DNA of 64,000 nucleotides from Plumapathes pennacea. Lineage: Eukaryota; Cnidaria; Anthozoa; Antipatharia; Myriopathidae. Location of the stretch: NCBI GenBank assembly GCA_964036295.1, contig OZ038464.1, positions 802,001-866,000 on the forward strand. Reading direction: 5' to 3'. Position 1 is the first letter of the stretch. Every line of letters begins with the position of its first letter. The position numbers and the translations under genes are program-made. Positions 32,625-44,799 of the stretch are shown one piece after another. Below the pieces are notes generated by a model, which made no database searches, had not been told where the DNA came from, and was given only the letters and a program-made list of their open reading frames with translations.

Positions 32625-35490
32625 CATCAACATTTTTGGTCCTTTGAGCCGGATGGCAGAATTTGGAAATGATTGACTCTAATCAAGAGTTGGAAGGTTC
32701 ACCGAGACCGAGAAAAGATTTAAACATCAAAGCAAATGAGTATGCAACAAGCAAAAGACGTTGTCGGCGGCGCAAGAACAAAAAAGCCCACAGCGAAAGG
32801 CATGGCTTTTCAAGCCCACATTAAATGGCAAAACGGTCAATCTGCCCAAAGGAAAATATCGTGTCAAATGAAGAAAATAGAACTGCTCACTGAAGACTAT
32901 GACAACGTGCACATAGTTCAGAGTGAACTGAAGACTTTGCATGAAGTTCTTGAAGACCTGCAGAAAACACATGTCTTATGTGGTACTCTGACCACAAAGG
33001 AAGAAAAAGTCATTGCAAGGGACTAATAGCAAGAGCACAAGATAATGGGGGTGATTTCATTGACAAAATCGGAAATTGGACTATCTTGGCAAAGCGCCAA
33101 ATAGAGGAACAGCTCAATAACGGTTCAGTTATCTCCAAACTGTCTAACTGTTCCAAGGCTTCTTTAAGAGCTTCATCTGTCTCTATGAGAGCCAGAGAAA
33201 GAGCCAAAGCAGCAGAATTAGTTGCCAGAGCCGCTATGCTAGAGAAAAAACAAGCTGAAAAATGAAACTGTAAGGATTGAACTGCAGGAATGGGTTGGAG
33301 TGGCTCAAGTGGAACAAGAACTGAACTTTAACGATGGGATGAATGAATATCTCTATGAACACAAAGCTACAGTCGCAGCAACCTGCTTCTGCTTTATCAA
33401 AGGCTTTATCTGTCTCTCAACCTATTGAGCTACGGCCCCCAGTGACGAGCGTGATTACAACCAGATTTTCACTGAAAGCAGACAAATTCCCTGTAACCGA
33501 ACTTTTGAAGAACTGTACCCAGAAGGACAACCAAAGAAACTGATAAAGGGGTGTCTTTTCATGGACCCGAAGAAGGGTTACCTGGAAGCAAAACAGCTGC
33601 TGGAAGAAAAGTACGGTGACACATAGAGGATCTCCAATGCTTACCTCAAGAAAGTAAGTGAATGGCCGACCATCAAACTGGGAGATGATGTTTCCCTTAA
33701 TCGGTATTCAACTTTCCTGACCCAATGCCTTAGCCATGATGTCACTCTCTTTCTTTACGATCTTGGACCACCCGCAAAAATCATCAAAGCATGGTGAAGA
33801 AGCTCCCAATGCAGCTGCAGGATCATTGGTGCGGTGAAACCAACAAAATGAGACTCTACCAAGATACCATTCCCAAATTCAGTGATCTTGCCAAGCTCGT
33901 GAAGACAGAAGCGACAACTGCTACTGATCCAGTATTCTCCCACAATGCCCTGGGCTCACTTCCCAATGTAGAGAGAGCCACTGCCACAAGCAAAGGGCTC
34001 CCAACGTACGCTCCCCCAGTTACGTCACAATTTATGCAACCAGTCATTACCACAACAGGTGATGAGAATGAGACTGCAACTCCTTTCTTCCAGTGTAACA
34101 ATGTACACAGAGAAAATGAACATGCATCGAGGAAGCACCGTCATTGAGCAAAATCAGCCTTTTTTGAGCAAATGCAGGCTATGATCTTTGGAGCCAAATC
34201 AAGCCTATGCAGTGCAAGTTCCTGTTTGAAACAAACAGCTCTCGACCACTCTCAAGAGTATGACAAAGTAACGATCCAAACAGTTTTGAGAGACCATTAC
34301 ATGGACAATCTACTCAGGTCTCTCCCATCGGACCAGGAAGCAATCAACCTTGCGTTGAATATGATTGACCTCCTGACAAGGAGTGGCTTTCGCCTCTCTA
34401 AGTTCATGAGCAACAGCCGAGAGGTCCTGGCCAAGCTACCAGTTGCAGATTACGCCCACCAGTCACTGGATTTAGAACTGGACAGCCTTCCTGTCGAGCG
34501 GGCACTAGGTGTGCTTTTGAACGCGGAACTGGATACTCTGGATATCAAGATTGTGCCAAAACTTTTCGCATCAACCATGTGAGGTATCCTGAAACAGACC
34601 TCTTTTATCTTTGACCCACTTTGGCCTAGTGGCGCTGTTTGTGTCAAGGGCCAGATTGATCATACAGGAACTGTGGAGGCGAGAGCACACAATGAATCAG
34701 CCAATAACGGGCCCAGTATCTGACACTTGGGAAACTTGCAAGTCGGAACGGACATGGCAAAGCTATCAATCCCCAGATGCTACAACAAGAGTGAAGGTCG
34801 CATGGTACAGCGCCAATGTCATGTGTTTGCTGATGCGTCTGAAACTGCCTTTAGCGCTGTAGCTTGCCTAAGACTCCAGTCTGAAGACGGCATTCACCAC
34901 TGCTCCTTTGTGCTTGGAAAGGTGAAGCTGGCTCCAATCAAACCTTTGACAGTACTGAGATTAGAGCTGCAAGCCGCGGTCCTGACAGTACGGATTGGCC
35001 AAACCACCCAGAGAGAGCTAGATATTTAGGCTGAGCAGATCACCTACTGGACAGATTTAACTACCGTGCTCTGGTATACCAAGAGTGAGAAAGCCAGATT
35101 TCACACTTTTGTAGTCAACAGGGTTGCTGAATTGAGAGAAGGCTCGGATCCAAACAAGTGGAGGCATGCTCCTGGCTACCTAAACGCTTCTGACGACTGT
35201 TCCAGGGACTTATCTGCACAAGACCTAACACAAGAAAGCCCATGGATCCAAGGACCAAGTTTCCTCTGGCAAGACGAAAGTCACTGGCCAGAACAAAAAA
35301 TCTGCCGACCTCCTGATTACTATGACCCTGAAGTTGAAGTCGAGATGTGGTCCGCTTTCTCTTCCAAAGTAGAAAACACCTTAATGGATCCAGAGAGAAC
35401 CTCCTCGTGAATTAACCTACGTAGAGTGACCGCATGGATCAAGAGATTCACTGCTAAATGCCAGAGAAAGCTGAAAAAGCAAGTGTCTAA
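32625..35490 (+). mobile_element. Decayed BEL/Pao LTR retrotransposon
   Basis: A leader-like TTTTGGTCCTTTGAGCCGGA at 32634 resembles the primer-binding/leader junction of BEL elements. Broken frames follow in order: gag-like helical segments (32736-33265), a DUF1759-like stretch (SNAYLKKVSEWPTIKLGDD, about 33640), reverse transcriptase (34172-34582: MIFGAKSSLCSASSCLKQTA, NLALNMIDLLTRSGFRLSKF, SNSREVLAKLP), and the RNase H-like part (34813-35029: HVFADASETAFSAVACLR, LAPIKPLTVLRLELQAAVLT). Next comes a segment with WRHAPGYLNASDDCSRDLSA (35155-35220). Stops and frame changes throughout show it is dead. The integrase region is not seen; other repeats follow at 35600. No 3' LTR was recognised. Confidence 0.8.
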
Positions 35491-35605
35491 TCTCACTGCA
35501 GATATGAGGTGTCCTTCAAGGAGTTAGCCTCTGTTTTATCACTCATTTCTAAACCAGTAGGGCATGGCACCAGCGACACTCAGAAACGTCTTTGTGAAGT
35601 ACTCA

Positions 35606-35770
35606 ATATTGTCAAGAACATTCCATCATACGTAGCTTCAGAGTATATATACATGAAAACTCCCTGCATTCCAGTTGGTATTCCAGGAATTCACTCTCTG
35701 CATCTAATGTTGTGTCACCTAGCCAAGTCTCTGTGAAGATCAATACATCCAATTGGAGTAGTAGCATTGG
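35606..35770 (-). mobile_element. LINE endonuclease fragment
   Basis: The minus frame contains LDVLIFTETWLGDTTLDAES, the usual start of a LINE apurinic-like endonuclease (DVL..TETWL). The similarity ends abruptly on both sides. It is an isolated, inactive fragment inserted beyond the BEL/Pao remains. Confidence 0.6.
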
Positions 35771-36029
35771 AGCTTGCACAGATTGGATTAGTTCTTGGAA
35801 TGCGTGCAAATAAATGCCCTGTGCCAGGCCAAGTTTGCTGATGCAACCTTCAACAAGTTGCTGCTGTGCACTGAAGGAGCTCTTCTTGTACAGTTTTGCA
35901 ACAGCGTTTTGTTGCAATTCTTACTACGACCCATGTCAACAAAAACAAAGACACGTTCTTACCTTAGTCCAAGAGGTGTAAAGTGATAGTCACACCAGGA
36001 CAACAAGGAGACAGCAGCAGGGTGAGAGG

Positions 36030-36580
36030 CAGTAACACGCCAGGGCGACAACCTAACACGCCAGGGCGACAACCAAACATGCCAGGGCGACAACCTAACA
36101 CGCCAGGGCGACAACCAAACACGCCAGGGCGACAACCAAACACGCCAGGGCGACAACCTAACACGCCAGGGCGACAACCAAACACGCCAGGGCGACAACC
36201 TAACACGCCAGGGCGACAACCAAACACGCCAGGGCGACAACCAAACACGCCAGGGCGACAACCAAACACGCCAGGGCGACAACCTAACACGCCAGGGCGA
36301 CAACCAAACACGCCAGGGCGACAACCTAACACGCCAGGGCGACAACCAAACACGCCAGGGCGACAACCTAACACGCCAGGGCGACAACCTAACACGCCAG
36401 GGCGACAACCTAACACGCCAGGGCGACAACCAAACACGCCAGGGCGACAACCTAACACGCCAGGGCGACAACCTAACAAGCCAGGGCGACAACCTTACAT
36501 GCCAGGGTGACAACCTAACACGCCAGGGCGACAACCAAACACGCCAGGGTGACAACCAAGCACGCCAGGATGACAACCAA
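36030..36580. repeat. 21-bp minisatellite A, about 25 copies
   Basis: The unit is CACGCCAGGGCGACAACCWAA, with alternation of CCT and CCA before AA. Because 21 is divisible by 3 and the unit has few stops, long frames appear on both strands (NTPGRQP on plus, GCRPGVL and LSPWRVR on minus). Edge copies are more degenerate (36560-36700), the usual minisatellite pattern. No start or splice context argues for a protein. Confidence 0.95.
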
Positions 36581-36904
36581 ACTGCCAACTGGACAACCCG
36601 ATACGCCCAGTGTGTATACCTTACAAAGCCAAGGAAGCATCCTACACGGCATCGAAACGCAAAACGCAAAGGCGACAATCAGACACGCCAGGGCGACAAC
36701 CCCCCGCGGCTACCTAACACGCCTTACGACGGCAAGCAGGCACGAAATGGGGGAAGTAGGCACAAGACGAGAGGCGGTCGCAGCTATGCGCCGAGTATCG
36801 AGACGGTAGGCCTGCCACATAATGACAGAAGGCATACCACAGCAAGACGTGCCATTCCTGCCCGCAGCAAGACAGCATAAAGGTTTCGAGAAAACAGCCG
36901 GTGA

Positions 36905-37455
36905 TCAGTGCAAGACGGCAGGAGGTCACTGCAAGACGGAAGGAGGTCGGAGCAAGACGGCAGGTGGTCGGAGCAAGACAGCAGGCGGTCGCAGCAAGAC
37001 TACAAGCGGTCGCAGCAAGACGGCAGGCGGTCGCAGCAAGACGGAAGGCGGTCGCAGCAAGACGGAAGGCGGTCGCAGCAAGACGGAAGGCGGTCGCAGC
37101 AAGACGGCAGGTGGTCGCAGCAAGACGGAAGGCGGTCGCAGCAAGACGGAAGGCGGTCGCAGCAAGACGGAAGGCGGTCGCAGCAAGACGGAAGGCGGTC
37201 GCAGCAAGACGGAAGGTGGTCGCAGCAAGACGGAAGGCGGTCGCAGCAAGACGGAAGGCGGTCGCAGCAAGACGGAAGGCGGTCGCAGCAAGACGGCAGG
37301 CGGTCGCAGCAAGACGGCAGGCGGTCGCAGCAAGACGGAAGGCGGTCGCAGCAAGACGGAAGGCGGTCGCAGCAAGACGGAAGGCGGTCGCAGCAAGACG
37401 GCAGGCGGTCGCAGCAAGACGGAAGGCGGTCGCAGCAAGACGGAAGGTGGTTACA
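36905..37455. repeat. 21-bp minisatellite B, about 25 copies
   Basis: The unit is CAAGACGGAAGGCGGTCGCAG, with A/C variation in GGAAGG/GGCAGG. It is unrelated in sequence to minisatellite A, 330 bp away, yet has the same period and similar copy number. All three plus frames and two minus frames stay open, so the frames are uninformative. Confidence 0.95.
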
Positions 37456-38270
37456 CGAAGGCTCCACAATCTTCTTTACTGCTTCTTGCTTGTTCCTGAC
37501 AAAAGGAGAAACACCCTATTTTATGACAGTGGTCGTGCTAAGAATGCCAACGACATCCCAGTTGCAGAATGGCCTGTACAAGAACTTGAGGAAGAGCTGC
37601 CTCAGTGCACATCAGAAACCTGTTGAAAGTCCTGTCTGGCAACTTGGCCTACAGTAATTGTAACCAAGTTTCTTTTCCTGTAAGCATTGGACACAGCTCA
37701 ACCAATTCACCAAGGAGCAGACTTGGTGTCTGACCTCTAGCACATCTTTGAAATGCACACGATGCTCGCCAAAGCAACCATCCCCATGGCAAGACAACCA
37801 CCCTTTCACTGATGATGCACACCAGTTCGAGACTTGATCCTCTTCCTGACCACCATCATCCTACTTGAGACTACATCCTGGATTAGTAAGCCAACTACAA
37901 AACCTATCAGATTAGAGAGGCCTTTTCTTCATCTTGGAGCATGCCCCAGCTTGCATATTTGAGTCCTGTAACACATGTGCTTTCCTCCAGAACTTCCCAA
38001 CTGCCTTCAACAATCATCCAAGGACCCAGCCGACATCATAGGCATTTATTTTGTTGCAAATTGCATCAGATTGTATCTAGCCATTGCCACAGCACGTTTG
38101 AACCCATAACCAAGGTACCTCTTTCTGTAAGACTTACAGAAACAGGACAGACCCCACTTGAGCAGATCACTTACCAAACGAGCCCCACCCCAACTGCTAA
38201 GCCAGGTGATGAGAGAGGCCAGCCAAAGCTGACGCAGGAGTTCTGAAGTAGAGCTGATAAGCACTGCTGT
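37456..38270. other. Unassigned DNA between minisatellite B and the DIRS-like element
   Basis: No recognisable coding sequence. It may include the 3' end of the DIRS-like element, whose recombinase frame stops at 38271 before the catalytic tyrosine. Confidence 0.4.
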
Positions 38271-39128
38271 CTACCTCCCCAGGGCTTGAATGAGGCGATC
38301 CGGCACTCCACTGCGTGCTGTGACTGTGGCGGCTCCAATGTGAAAGCTATGGCTCGAGAAGTTGCCTGGCAGACCTGCAGCTGCCAGGATTTGGCGAAGC
38401 CAGTTGGTGAGTAAGGTGCGAGTCAGAGGCTGACCGTCCTGCAGCAAGAACAAGGGGCCTGGAGCAATACCTCTGAGAGCTAGATAAGCCAACATGGCCT
38501 GAACAGCGCAAAGAGGAGGTGTACCAAGGCCAATGTGAATAAAGCAGCCAACGCAGAATGGATCAGTCTTGGACGCCTTAATCTTAAGTTGCAAGCAAGA
38601 AGGGTTAGAGTTGGAGTTCACAGCAATATCTGATACCTCAAGGTGAATGGAGGACTGGAAACTGGTGAGGTTGGGGACTGGAACTCTGAGGATCTCAAGA
38701 AGCCAAAGAAGGCGAGAGTGCAGGCAGCCCAGAACATGCAGTGGTCAGGAAGAATCAGATCGAGGGAGTTGGCAACAATCCACATAATGGAGTCAGTCAC
38801 AGGCAAACGTTCGTCGGCAGGAGAGCCTTGTTGACGCTTGATGCTACGAACCACCCTGGAGACGTAGACAGTTGGCTAGAGGATCGTGGAAGCCTTGCTC
38901 GATGTGTAGAGACCGTACAGCAGAAAGGTAGACCTTAATGGAGGAATGTTGGAGGGACTCGGCTAAGGAAGTTGCAAAAAGGCAGAGGGTCCACTCATTG
39001 GCTGGACAAGGAGAGCCACTGGCGTGAAGCCTGCCGGAATGAAGACAGAACTGGTGAAACCTGTCTTGGGCAGACTTATAAGTTTGGCGAGTAGAAGGGG
39101 CCAGACCTTCATAAGAAAATTCCAGCAC
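38271..39128 (-). pseudogene. DIRS tyrosine recombinase remnant
   Basis: The core-binding part (39128-38850) has APSTRQTYKSAQDRFHQFC and SLQHSSIKVYLSAVRSLHIE. The catalytic part continues through FWAACTLAFFGFLRSSEF (38750) into SSHSFHIGAATVTARSGVPD and LIQALGR (38330-38271). The usual HSFRIGAAT motif has His in place of the catalytic Arg, and the frame ends before the Trp and the catalytic Tyr. Two frame changes split it. Inactive. Confidence 0.8.
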
Positions 39129-39135
39129 CGCTGCT

Positions 39136-40484
39136 CTAGTTGGGAGAAGTCAGATCCTTGAGAAGCTGATGCGGAATTGGAACTGGAAACAGGTGTGCCT
39201 CGGGAGCTAAACACCGGAATTCCTGCCAATTAAAACGAGAAAGGGCATCAGCAATAAAGGGCCGCACGCCAGGAATGTGTTGGGCCGTGAAGAAGTTGAA
39301 ACGGGCTGAGGCCATAAGCAGACTACACATTAGATGCATCAGCTGGGGGACCTTGGAAGTCCTAGAGTTGAGGACCGACACGACAGCTGTGTTGTCAAAA
39401 TGGAACAAAATGTTCCTCTTAGCCCACCTTGGGCCCCACAGATGCGCTGCGATAACCACCGGGAAGAGTTCCTTGTAGGCAATAAACCGTGCTGTTGGAT
39501 GGGCAACCATGGACCAGAGAACCATTCTCCACGGAAAAAGGCACCAAAGCCAAGGGATTGCTGTATCAGAAGTGACCTCCAGATCTAAATCTGGGGTCAA
39601 GCCTGGATAGAGCCAGAAGCTGACGCCGTTCCCCAAAGAGACAAATTGAACCCACCACTGGAGGTCAAGGTGGAACTCCCGGTTCAACCAGATAGGATGA
39701 TCAGGTTGCCAGAAGCAGCAGAGCAGGTCAATCATGCGACACAGGAAGGTTCGGCCAGGCCAGACCATTTTGGCGGCGAAATGGAGGCGGCCAATCAAGG
39801 ATTCAAGTTGCCATCTGTCGCACCAACAGCGAGGAACCCACGAGAAGAGTAAATCTTGAAGGGCAAGTAGCTTCTCAGCTGGTAGGCGAGCTATCTGGTT
39901 GACTGAGTCAAGTTCGATGCCCAAAACAACCATACAAGTTGTGGGTCTCACACACTTAGTGGGATGCAGTGGCAGGCCCAGCCGACGACAAACGTTTAAG
40001 GCAGTGTCGAGATTGTGAGCACACTGTAGAGAATTAGGAGGGCCCACACTGATGAAATCATCCAAGTAGTGAAGGAGATCGGACACCGCGTAGTTCACGC
40101 ATAGGATCCATTCCACTAAGTCCGCTACCGAGTTGAAGATGAACAGTGCTGAAGGCCAAACGGGAGCATGACATCGATGTAAAACTGGCCTTTCGATACT
40201 TCATTGGCTAGATAGGCATTGACGACGGCCGGATGTTGAAGGGCAGATGGCTTGTTACGTTTAGAGGAGCTAAGCGGAGAGGTTCCAAGGAAGCCCACCT
40301 TAAACCCATGCCTAAGCCCCTGGATTACAAAGGAAACTCGATCCTGGTCCAGGTGCTCACGCAGCTCCTGGGCAAAGAGGTCAGGGACAAGAGGGCTAAC
40401 TAATTTGACTGGAGGAAGGGGAGGCCACGCTAGAAGGGGAAGTAAAAGTGAATTGGCAACCAGAACACGCATGCAGCAATGCAA
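39136..40484 (-). pseudogene. DIRS reverse transcriptase/RNase H remnant
   Basis: 40484-40125 holds the RT N-terminus (SPLVPDLFAQELREHLDQDR, HPAVVNAYLANEVSKG), then jumps to FYIDVMLPFGLQHCSSSTR, so the middle of the fingers/palm is deleted. After a frame change, 40116-39136 has the active-site LHYLDDFISVGPP, then LVVLGIELDS-like and RNase H-type segments (TARFIAYKELFPVVIAAHLW, FHFDNTAVVSVLNSRTSK, HIPGVRPFIADALSRF). The domain order matches DIRS RTs. Confidence 0.8.
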
Positions 40485-40576
40485 CCAAGCAACTCAAGCA
40501 AAACTTAATGGAACTAAGAAGCAACCAAGGCAACAGCAACAGCAAAACTAGTGACTAGCAAGAAAACAGAAAAGAA

Positions 40577-41677
40577 TTAAAGTCCCTTCTTGGGATGCTT
40601 GGAGAGCTCCTTGGAGTCTGGGCCAGGCAACAAACCATGTTTGGCGTCAGGCACGATGTAAGCCTGAACAAGAACTGCATTTGTGGGTGAAGCGGCAGGA
40701 AGAATAAGGCGCAGAGCAATGACCACGGTTCCATGACCTGCAGACAGCAAGCGACGCGTTGTTACCCCAAGCTTCGCTAAGCTCTGAAGACGGGATACAG
40801 AACAGATCCGGGGCGAGGCACCCGCTGAATGGAAATTGAACAGCTGGACATCCATGCTTGACCAATCCTGCAGCTTCGTGGCGGCGGCATGCTGGCAAAT
40901 GGCGCAATCATAGGCCAACCAAACGCGACCAGCAAATTGCCGGTAAGTACAGAGGATTAGAAGCTTGTAGCTCATTAAATCACACCAGCGATGTTGGAAG
41001 TGAGAAAACAAGGACCAAGGAAATAACTGAGAACGCTTCGGTCCAAGACACAATGCCCTTGATGCGCTGGCATTGTCTCTTGGGAGTGGAGGTGAGAATG
41101 GCATGCCCATCAAATAGCGGTTGAGGCTCGGGTTCAACTTCTGACAAATTCGCTGAGAGAAGGTCTCTGAAATCCATGAATTTGCCCGCCATAGTTTGTG
41201 CCACCAGCTTTGCAGGTACAGGAGAGAAACCAGGACCAACGACAAAGGGTTGTTGAAAAATGGGTGGGGCCAAACTAGGAACGTGAGCAGAGGTAGCCAC
41301 GTGGAACGAGTTTTGGACGAACGAAGACAGAGTTGGACAACACAGCAGTAGGCAGAACATCAAGGGAGAAAGTGTTCCCAATGAGGGCACGGCAACCGAC
41401 CTACCTTGAACAGAAGGGATGGAGGAAGCTTGTAGATTGAGACGATCTGGCTCCATTGGAGAGGCCACCCCACGCCAAACAAGATGGAGCAACAACAGGC
41501 ACATGAACAGGTGCGATCAAACTTGCGATTGGTAGAACAGATGCCGATTGCGACGAGGCCGCAGGTCCAGCGGGTGGCAAATCGGCAGCTAACGCAACAT
41601 GAACTGCAGCCACCAGAGGCGATGAACTCTGGCGAAGGACTAGGATCAGAATGCGGCAGTGAAGAAGGAGCTGTCAC
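40577..41677 (-). pseudogene. DIRS gag-like remnant
   Basis: Three overlapping frames together give a gag-like region. A segment LMSYKLLILCTYRQFAGRVW followed by LAYDCAICQHAAA (about 40980-40880) resembles the capsid-like part. A C/H cluster (CRSWNRGHC, CRFTHKCSSCSGLH; about 40720-40660) resembles the zinc-binding end. The upstream part is Ala/Ser/Pro-rich. The frames are disrupted. Confidence 0.55.
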
Positions 41678-41699
41678 CAGAGAAGATGAAGTCGTGGTA

Positions 41700-43090
41700 G
41701 AGTCGAAGTACTCAATGCCACGGCCAAAGAGTAAGCACTATCAAGACTATTACAAGTTTGACGCAACATTGCAAATGTAGAGCCAAGCAAGAGATCCACA
41801 ACAATCTGCAAGCAAACTGCAAATGCCACAAACCGCACAAAGCCCCAGAATGCCCTGGTGCGGGGAGCAACTGCTGACCAGCAATTGTCTCGAGGTTAAC
41901 TTTGCCTAAATTACATTTAGCCACATTTAAAAGTGCATCAGTTTCCAGTGGCCAAGAACAGTGCTACAAACCAAGTTTCAATAATATATTATCTATAATT
42001 TTGGAGGGAATTTTGTAATTTTGGGAAGACTTCAGAAAAGTGCTCTCTCATAAGAGAGACAGACCCGGATCAACCGCTGTGACAAATTGCACAAGGTTCT
42101 AACAAATGGTCACACCAAAGATCTTCGAATAAGTGCCCCACTCTAATAGATGACCACCCCCTCTTGGCCAAAATTTTAAATAAGTGCCTCCTCCCCTTTA
42201 CAGACTTTGTCGTTTTTGCACTGATGGTAAATTAGCACCATCAAAAATCAAAATCGATGTTTTATGCTTTAAAGTATGTCGCTATTAATAGACCTATATG
42301 AACTGCTTTGTTGCTCATAAGCAAATGATACGCATTGCAAAAGTAAATGACTAGGGAAATTTAATAAGGGCCTCCCCTCAAACAAGCTCGCCATTTGAAT
42401 AAGCATTCCTAACCTAAATTTGCTGAGGCCCAGGATGCTTGTGGTATGACCGAATGATAAAAAATCTAAAACACTTTACTTATCTTTCTTGAGCCATTTT
42501 TCATTTAGAAGTTGTGCCTCAGTAAGAACTGAAAAAAAAATAAAAAAAAGAAGAGTTGCACATAACTTCTGGTGGAAGGCCAGAGGGCACAACTTGCACT
42601 ACACTACATTTTGTGGCAGTACCAATCGAGAATGTTTTAGAAAAACAACAGCAAAAAAGTTGACACCTGAAAAATAAAAACACAGGCAAAGCAATAATTC
42701 TTTGTCAACCAAACTGATTAGACATCATTGTTTTCAGCAGCCAGTATCTGTATTGTTTGCACAACTTATCATTTGGGATTTTTCTGCATAATATCGTAGC
42801 AGACCTGGAAATTTTGGCACTTTGGATTAAATCTATCTAATAAAAAAAGCAAGCTGTTCACACGTATGTGACAGACAGCAAATTAGGTTTTTGCCCAACA
42901 TAGTGCAGCAAACACTAAGTATAAAATATAAAATATAAAATTCAAAAGTGCCTTCCCATTTAAAAACGTTCATGTCCACAAATTAATGTAAAATAAGGTC
43001 TTTGAGAGAATAGGACTCACTGAGAACGTTTAGAACACCTCTTTCAAAAACAAAGTAAATAACATCATACATGACTGTAGAATAACATAT
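41700..43090. other. Intergenic, no supported gene
   Basis: AT-rich DNA. The right part (about 42480-43096) probably serves as the 3' UTR of the minus-strand gene ending at 43097. No domain-bearing frame was seen. Confidence 0.4.
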
Positions 43091-43096
43091 CAGAGC

Positions 43097-44054
43097 TTAC
43101 GGTTTTCTGTTCAATACATTTCTACATTCATCTTCCGCTTGAAGCCATCTCCAGCCAAATAATCCTTGTAAACTTTGAGTCAAGTCCATGTGCCATGCCT
43201 CTTTTCCACTTTCCTGAAAGCTGCGTGGTGTGAAAGCTCTGCGAGAAAAGAGAGAAATGTATTAAATAACCTGGAATGTTTCAAAGACAGGCATAAAGCT
43301 AAGTGTAAGTTCGTTTCATTCATTTGTATGTCGCAAGTTTCAACTTAGTAAGACTCACCAGAAAGCCTGACTTTCGCTCGCTCTGCCATTTTTGGTTTAC
43401 AAATCTCTTCTGGCAAACACATCCATCTTTGTCGGAGTCTTCTCACAAATGGCTTCTGTGCATGATGGAACGAAAGGTGTGAAAAATGCAGTCAAGCCAG
43501 TTTTGGCACACTTGTCAGTTGGATGCATGAACAAAACAGCACATGGGATGCATGAACAAAAAGTGCACGAGGTTGGGTGGGTTTTTTTGGGTTATAAGTA
43601 AACGGCCACTGCCATATAACTAAAAAATAGATATCTAAAAAGTACATGCGCCTACTGCTCTAAAGCAGGGAGGTTACTGAGTAGGCATGAGAGCGAAACT
43701 ATATTCACCTATTTTGCGAAACGTCAAAATGAGCTTTTGTATATTGATTTAGGTCCTCAAGAGACTTGAAATGCTGGACTTCAACCACTTGGCGTCTGTC
43801 ACCAAGCTGTAAAAGGATCTGCAACGCCAGATAAACATTCTGTGTTTTTATTCTGAACATATGCATTCCACATGGCTACTCGAGCAAACAAAATAATAAA
43901 ATATGCACCTATTGCAAGAATGAAAACACAAATATGCAAATAATCACGTTCTTATTGCTGCAGTGCACCAAACTATGACTCGACAGAACACGGATGGTTT
44001 AATTTCAGGCCAATAACTCAAGGATTTTACCTTCTTCATTTCCTCCGTCGCCAT
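43097..44054 (-). CDS. Small three-exon gene, 87-aa unrecognised protein
   Basis: Exons at 44054-44031 (MATEEMKK), 43806-43709 and 43238-43097 join in frame with correct GT-AG sites and phases 0 and 2, giving exactly 88 codons. Exon 2 reads LGDRRQVVEVQHFKSLEDLN then QYTKAHFDVSQN; exon 3 reads RAFTPRSFQESGKEAWHMDL then TQSLQGLFGWRWLQAEDECR and NVLNRKP. It is charged, soluble, Trp-rich at its end, with no signal peptide or membrane segment. I do not recognise the family. A competing short exon near 43358-43412 has a good donor but breaks the frame when included. The exact joins, the continuous frame and the balanced composition support a real gene. Confidence 0.55.
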
Positions 44055-44187
44055 GTTTCATGTTTCATGCTTTGAGACATTCTCGTTCCAATCTCCCAAC
44101 GTACAGTCATCTCCAGGTCCCCGCTGTAAATCTCATCCACGTCCCCGGTAACCGGAGCACTTCTAATGATCAAAAGTCGTTTTTTGC

Positions 44188-44242
44188 CCCGCTAAATCCC
44201 CCCCCCCCCCCATATCCCCGCTATGGGGGGGGGATTTACATT
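44188..44242. repeat. C-run/G-run hairpin
   Basis: TAAATCCCCCCCCC is mirrored by GGGGGGGGGATTTA across CATATCCCCGCTATGG. The arms can form a hairpin or quadruplex-like structure. Similar C/G palindromes occur at 44445-44465. Confidence 0.7.
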
Positions 44243-44799
44243 GACTGGTGCATCACTGATTTGATATTCAGCCGCCATTTTGTCAACCGTACTTTACCGT
44301 AGTGCAGTGACGTAGGATTGTCGATATATGATAATTTTGACATGATTCACAATTATGAATAATCTCTAATCTTAGGTTCGCAATGGATTAGTGGACATGG
44401 AAATTGCATGACACTGTAAGGGACCAATCTGTTATATTATTATGTCCCCCCCCTGGGGGGGGGGGTAAAACTTCGGAATGTGCACTTTTTTTTGGAGGGG
44501 GGTAACTTTTTGATGTTGTTGGTGAAATAAGGGGGTAAATTTTTTATACTATTACAAACTTTTAAGTGCAGACTGTTCATTTGAATTTAGGAGAAAAGTG
44601 AAGAAAAGCATGCAATGGAATGTATTGTAGTGTAGCCTCCCAGGAATTCGTTTCTTTAAGAAATAATAAGGCACCACTTCTCACGCCTGTCTGGCGCTCT
44701 TCAAATACTCATCAAACACCATGACAATGAAGGAAATGCCTTTTCAGGTAGACTAGATTTCAAACTTTTCTGGGGGAGCATTCCCCCAGACCCCTCTAG

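Larger units (their letters stand above)
38271..41700 (-). mobile_element. Decayed DIRS-like tyrosine-recombinase retroelement
   Basis: On the minus strand the order is gag-like, reverse transcriptase/RNase H, then tyrosine recombinase, each in broken frames. This order, with a YR in place of an integrase, is diagnostic of DIRS/Ngaro-type elements. The parts are described separately. Inverted or split direct termini were not found. Confidence 0.8.

Noticed and set aside
36030-37455. CRISPR-like array
   Set aside because: The 21-bp units abut without spacers, variation is point-like, and the host is eukaryotic; these are minisatellites.
35959-37657. Long repeat-protein ORFs on both strands
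   Set aside because: They come from a repeat period divisible by three; several frames on both strands are equally open, and no start, splice or flanking domain supports one.
43358-43412. Extra exon in the 87-aa gene
   Set aside because: It has a good donor, but including it shifts or stops the frame that otherwise joins perfectly.
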